Source of the DNA: Verrucomicrobiota bacterium | GTDB taxonomy: Bacteria > Verrucomicrobiota > Verrucomicrobiia > Verrucomicrobiales > Akkermansiaceae | Direction: 5' to 3' | Length of the DNA stretch: 64,000 bases | NCBI GenBank assembly: GCA_030835305.1 | Contig: JAURPJ010000015.1 | Location: 1-64,000 of the forward strand | In this document: in pieces, positions 63,099-64,000 of the stretch | Position numbering within the stretch: position 1 is the first letter of the stretch | How the letters are laid out: every line of letters begins with the position of its first letter | Notes under the pieces: model-generated | What the model was told of the DNA's origin: nothing | The model's database searches: none | The model's input: only the letters and a program-made list of their open reading frames with translations | Program-made: the position numbers and the translations under genes

Positions 63099-63192
63099 CG
63101 AAAAGAAGGGTAAGGTGGTCTTTATCTAACACCAGTTAATATTTGGGGTTTCAGGGCGTATGCTCTAAAAGGATTTAATACAGAGTAATCTA

Positions 63193-63832
63193 GTGATGGC
63201 CTGCTTCAGGACTGCTGGCGAAGGGTGTGAAAAATTACCCCTGGGTGGGTTTGAGAAGGTTGAGAACGCGCTGGGGATCTTGGTTGCTAAAAAGGGTCAT
63301 GGCTTGATTTACGAGAGTCACGCCAAGGAGGGAAGGCAATCGCTCCGGTTGCTTGGAGGAAAAAAGCGTGAGGTGGAGTTAATTTTGAGGAACTGCTTGA
63401 GGAGAAGAAGATGCAATCTTTTCGGTCGAAGCGGTCGAAGCGGTCGAAGCGGTCGAAGCGGTCGAAGCGGTCGAAATCGAGGAAGCCATTTTTGTTCGAG
63501 AGTGAGGTTCGTGTGGGGGACGGATGGGGTGAAATTTATCGTGGGGACAAGGTGGTCCGGGTGGGTGGTTTTTCACTTTGTTAGAGGCGCCTTTGGCCAA
63601 GCTTCGGATTGATCTACAAGGAAGTACGGAGATCGATGCCGTGAAGTCGGTGAAGGTGCTCTTTTCGGTGGGACAAGCGAAGGCGGGAGCGGGAAAGGTT
63701 TTCGGGGTAGCGAAAAAGGATGGCGATGGTTGACTTTGTGAGGAGAAAGCCAGGCTTGTTCCCGGGCATAAATATTTTTGGGTCTCGGTGGAGATGGACG
63801 AGAGCGCTGACTTGGATGAGTTATCGGAGTGA
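63193..63832 (+). pseudogene. decayed sialidase-type N-terminal domain protein
   Basis: Three frames in turn give pieces of one domain. The first reads K-E-G-R-Q-S-L-R-L-L-G-G-K. The second, from about 63390, reads S-F-R-S-K-R repeats, then S-R-K-P-F-L-F-E and W-G-E-I-Y-R-G-D-K-V-V. The third, from about 63578, reads S-V-G-Q-A-K-A-G-A-G, a TGA at 63731-63733, then L-V-P-G-H-K-Y-F-W-V-S-V-E-M. This order resembles the beta-sandwich domain that precedes the BNR propeller in exo-alpha-sialidases of this phylum. Two frameshifts and a nonsense codon show decay, and the propeller is absent. Confidence 0.55.
63423..63475. repeat. 9-bp tandem repeat (CGGTCGAAG, about 5.9 copies)
   Basis: Five perfect units and an 8-base partial unit. 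In the second frame of the sialidase-domain pseudogene it codes for Arg-Ser-Lys repeats where relatives have a short R-x-T-S-R-type turn, so it is an in-frame expansion within a decaying gene. Confidence 0.95.
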
Positions 63833-63903
63833 TGGGTTTTGGTTGGTTTTTTAGACCAGTTGCCACCCTTTGCGATTTTTGGTAAGTCAGGCAAGCTATT
63901 TTC

Positions 63904-64000
63904 ATGAAAACTGCAAAGGGCCTGATCAGAATTGGAGCGCTAGCTTTGATGAACTTGTATCTCGCCCAGCAAGTCTCTGGCGAGACTGTTTTCGGAGGGG
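63904..64000 (+). CDS. start of a secreted protein (cut by window end)
   Basis: From ATG 63904 an N-terminal signal peptide of about 26 residues (M-K-T-A-K-G-L-I-R, hydrophobic core, V-S-G before E-T-V-F) runs off the window after 32 codons. Too little remains to identify it. Confidence 0.6.
   Translation, partial: MKTAKGLIRIGALALMNLYLAQQVSGETVFGG

Noticed and set aside
63423-63475. CRISPR array
   Set aside because: The 9-bp units are contiguous with no spacers and no cas genes are present in the window.
63731-63733. TGA in the sialidase-domain remnant as selenocysteine
   Set aside because: The gene has two frameshifts and relatives have no Cys at this site.

Overview
The window looks like a chromosomal segment of a Verrucomicrobiota bacterium, probably a marine or freshwater polysaccharide degrader of the Verrucomicrobiales type. 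The signs are two paired DUF1501 and DUF1549/DUF1553 cytochrome-c systems, Tat-exported Gfo/Idh/MocA and DUF1501 proteins, secreted beta-propeller proteins of the PVC type, LamG/thrombospondin-3 proteins, PEP-CTERM proteins, a Cys-type sulfatase and a GH20 hexosaminidase. This placement is inference from gene content; no rRNA is present.

Layout. 1-4.8 kb: end of an IS5-like transposase, a small membrane protein, a sulfatase, a LamG protein and an SGNH-hydrolase remnant. 4.8-14.9 kb: mutS, a cytochrome-c/DUF1501 pair, an FAH-family enzyme and a GH20 enzyme. 15-18.3 kb: a 1114-residue fusion ending in a cupredoxin. 18.3-25.3 kb: tandem NPYAPP membrane proteins (first copy broken), a small ORF, a thioredoxin-like gene with an in-frame TGA, a CPA2 antiporter, a gutted purT, a flavoprotein and a TonB protein. 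25.3-29.7 kb: a second DUF1501/cytochrome pair in the opposite internal order. 30.5-34.5 kb: two secreted paralogues, a two-component system and a tiny CPXCG protein with an in-frame TGA. 34.5-35.2 kb: decayed IS3 and PEP-CTERM genes. 35.3-46.7 kb: Gfo/Idh/MocA, a heme-bearing propeller paralogue, discoidin-like proteins and an FG-GAP/ASPIC lipoprotein. 46.7-48.4 kb: a 171-bp foldback, a glycosyltransferase and tRNA-Pro. 49-52.4 kb: an operon resembling moc/inositol catabolism with a fused MocD-MocE. 52.5-64 kb: an amber-split gene, a hydrolase, envelope glycan genes, argF, an Fpg/Nei glycosylase, a GntR/LacI-type regulator, a sialidase-domain pseudogene carrying a 9-bp tandem repeat, and the start of a secreted protein.

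The most interesting signal is a pair of genes whose only apparent lesion is an in-frame TGA at a predicted cysteine position. One is a CPXCG zinc-ribbon-like protein (TGA replaces the second Cys of the family's C-x-V-C-C-R-P motif) and the other a thioredoxin-like/SHD1 protein (TGA at the first position of C-x-x-C). Both have a hairpin just downstream at a distance plausible for a bacterial SECIS. They are candidate selenoproteins. Real pseudogenes in the window behave differently: they carry several frameshifts and stops at positions where no Cys is expected.

Metabolically, the cytochrome/DUF1501 pairs, the propellers, the sulfatase, GH20 and the hydrolases suggest exported carbohydrate breakdown. 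The FAH-like enzyme and the Gfo/Idh/MocA, TIM-barrel and Rieske-desaturase genes suggest intracellular sugar-acid or inositol-like catabolism.
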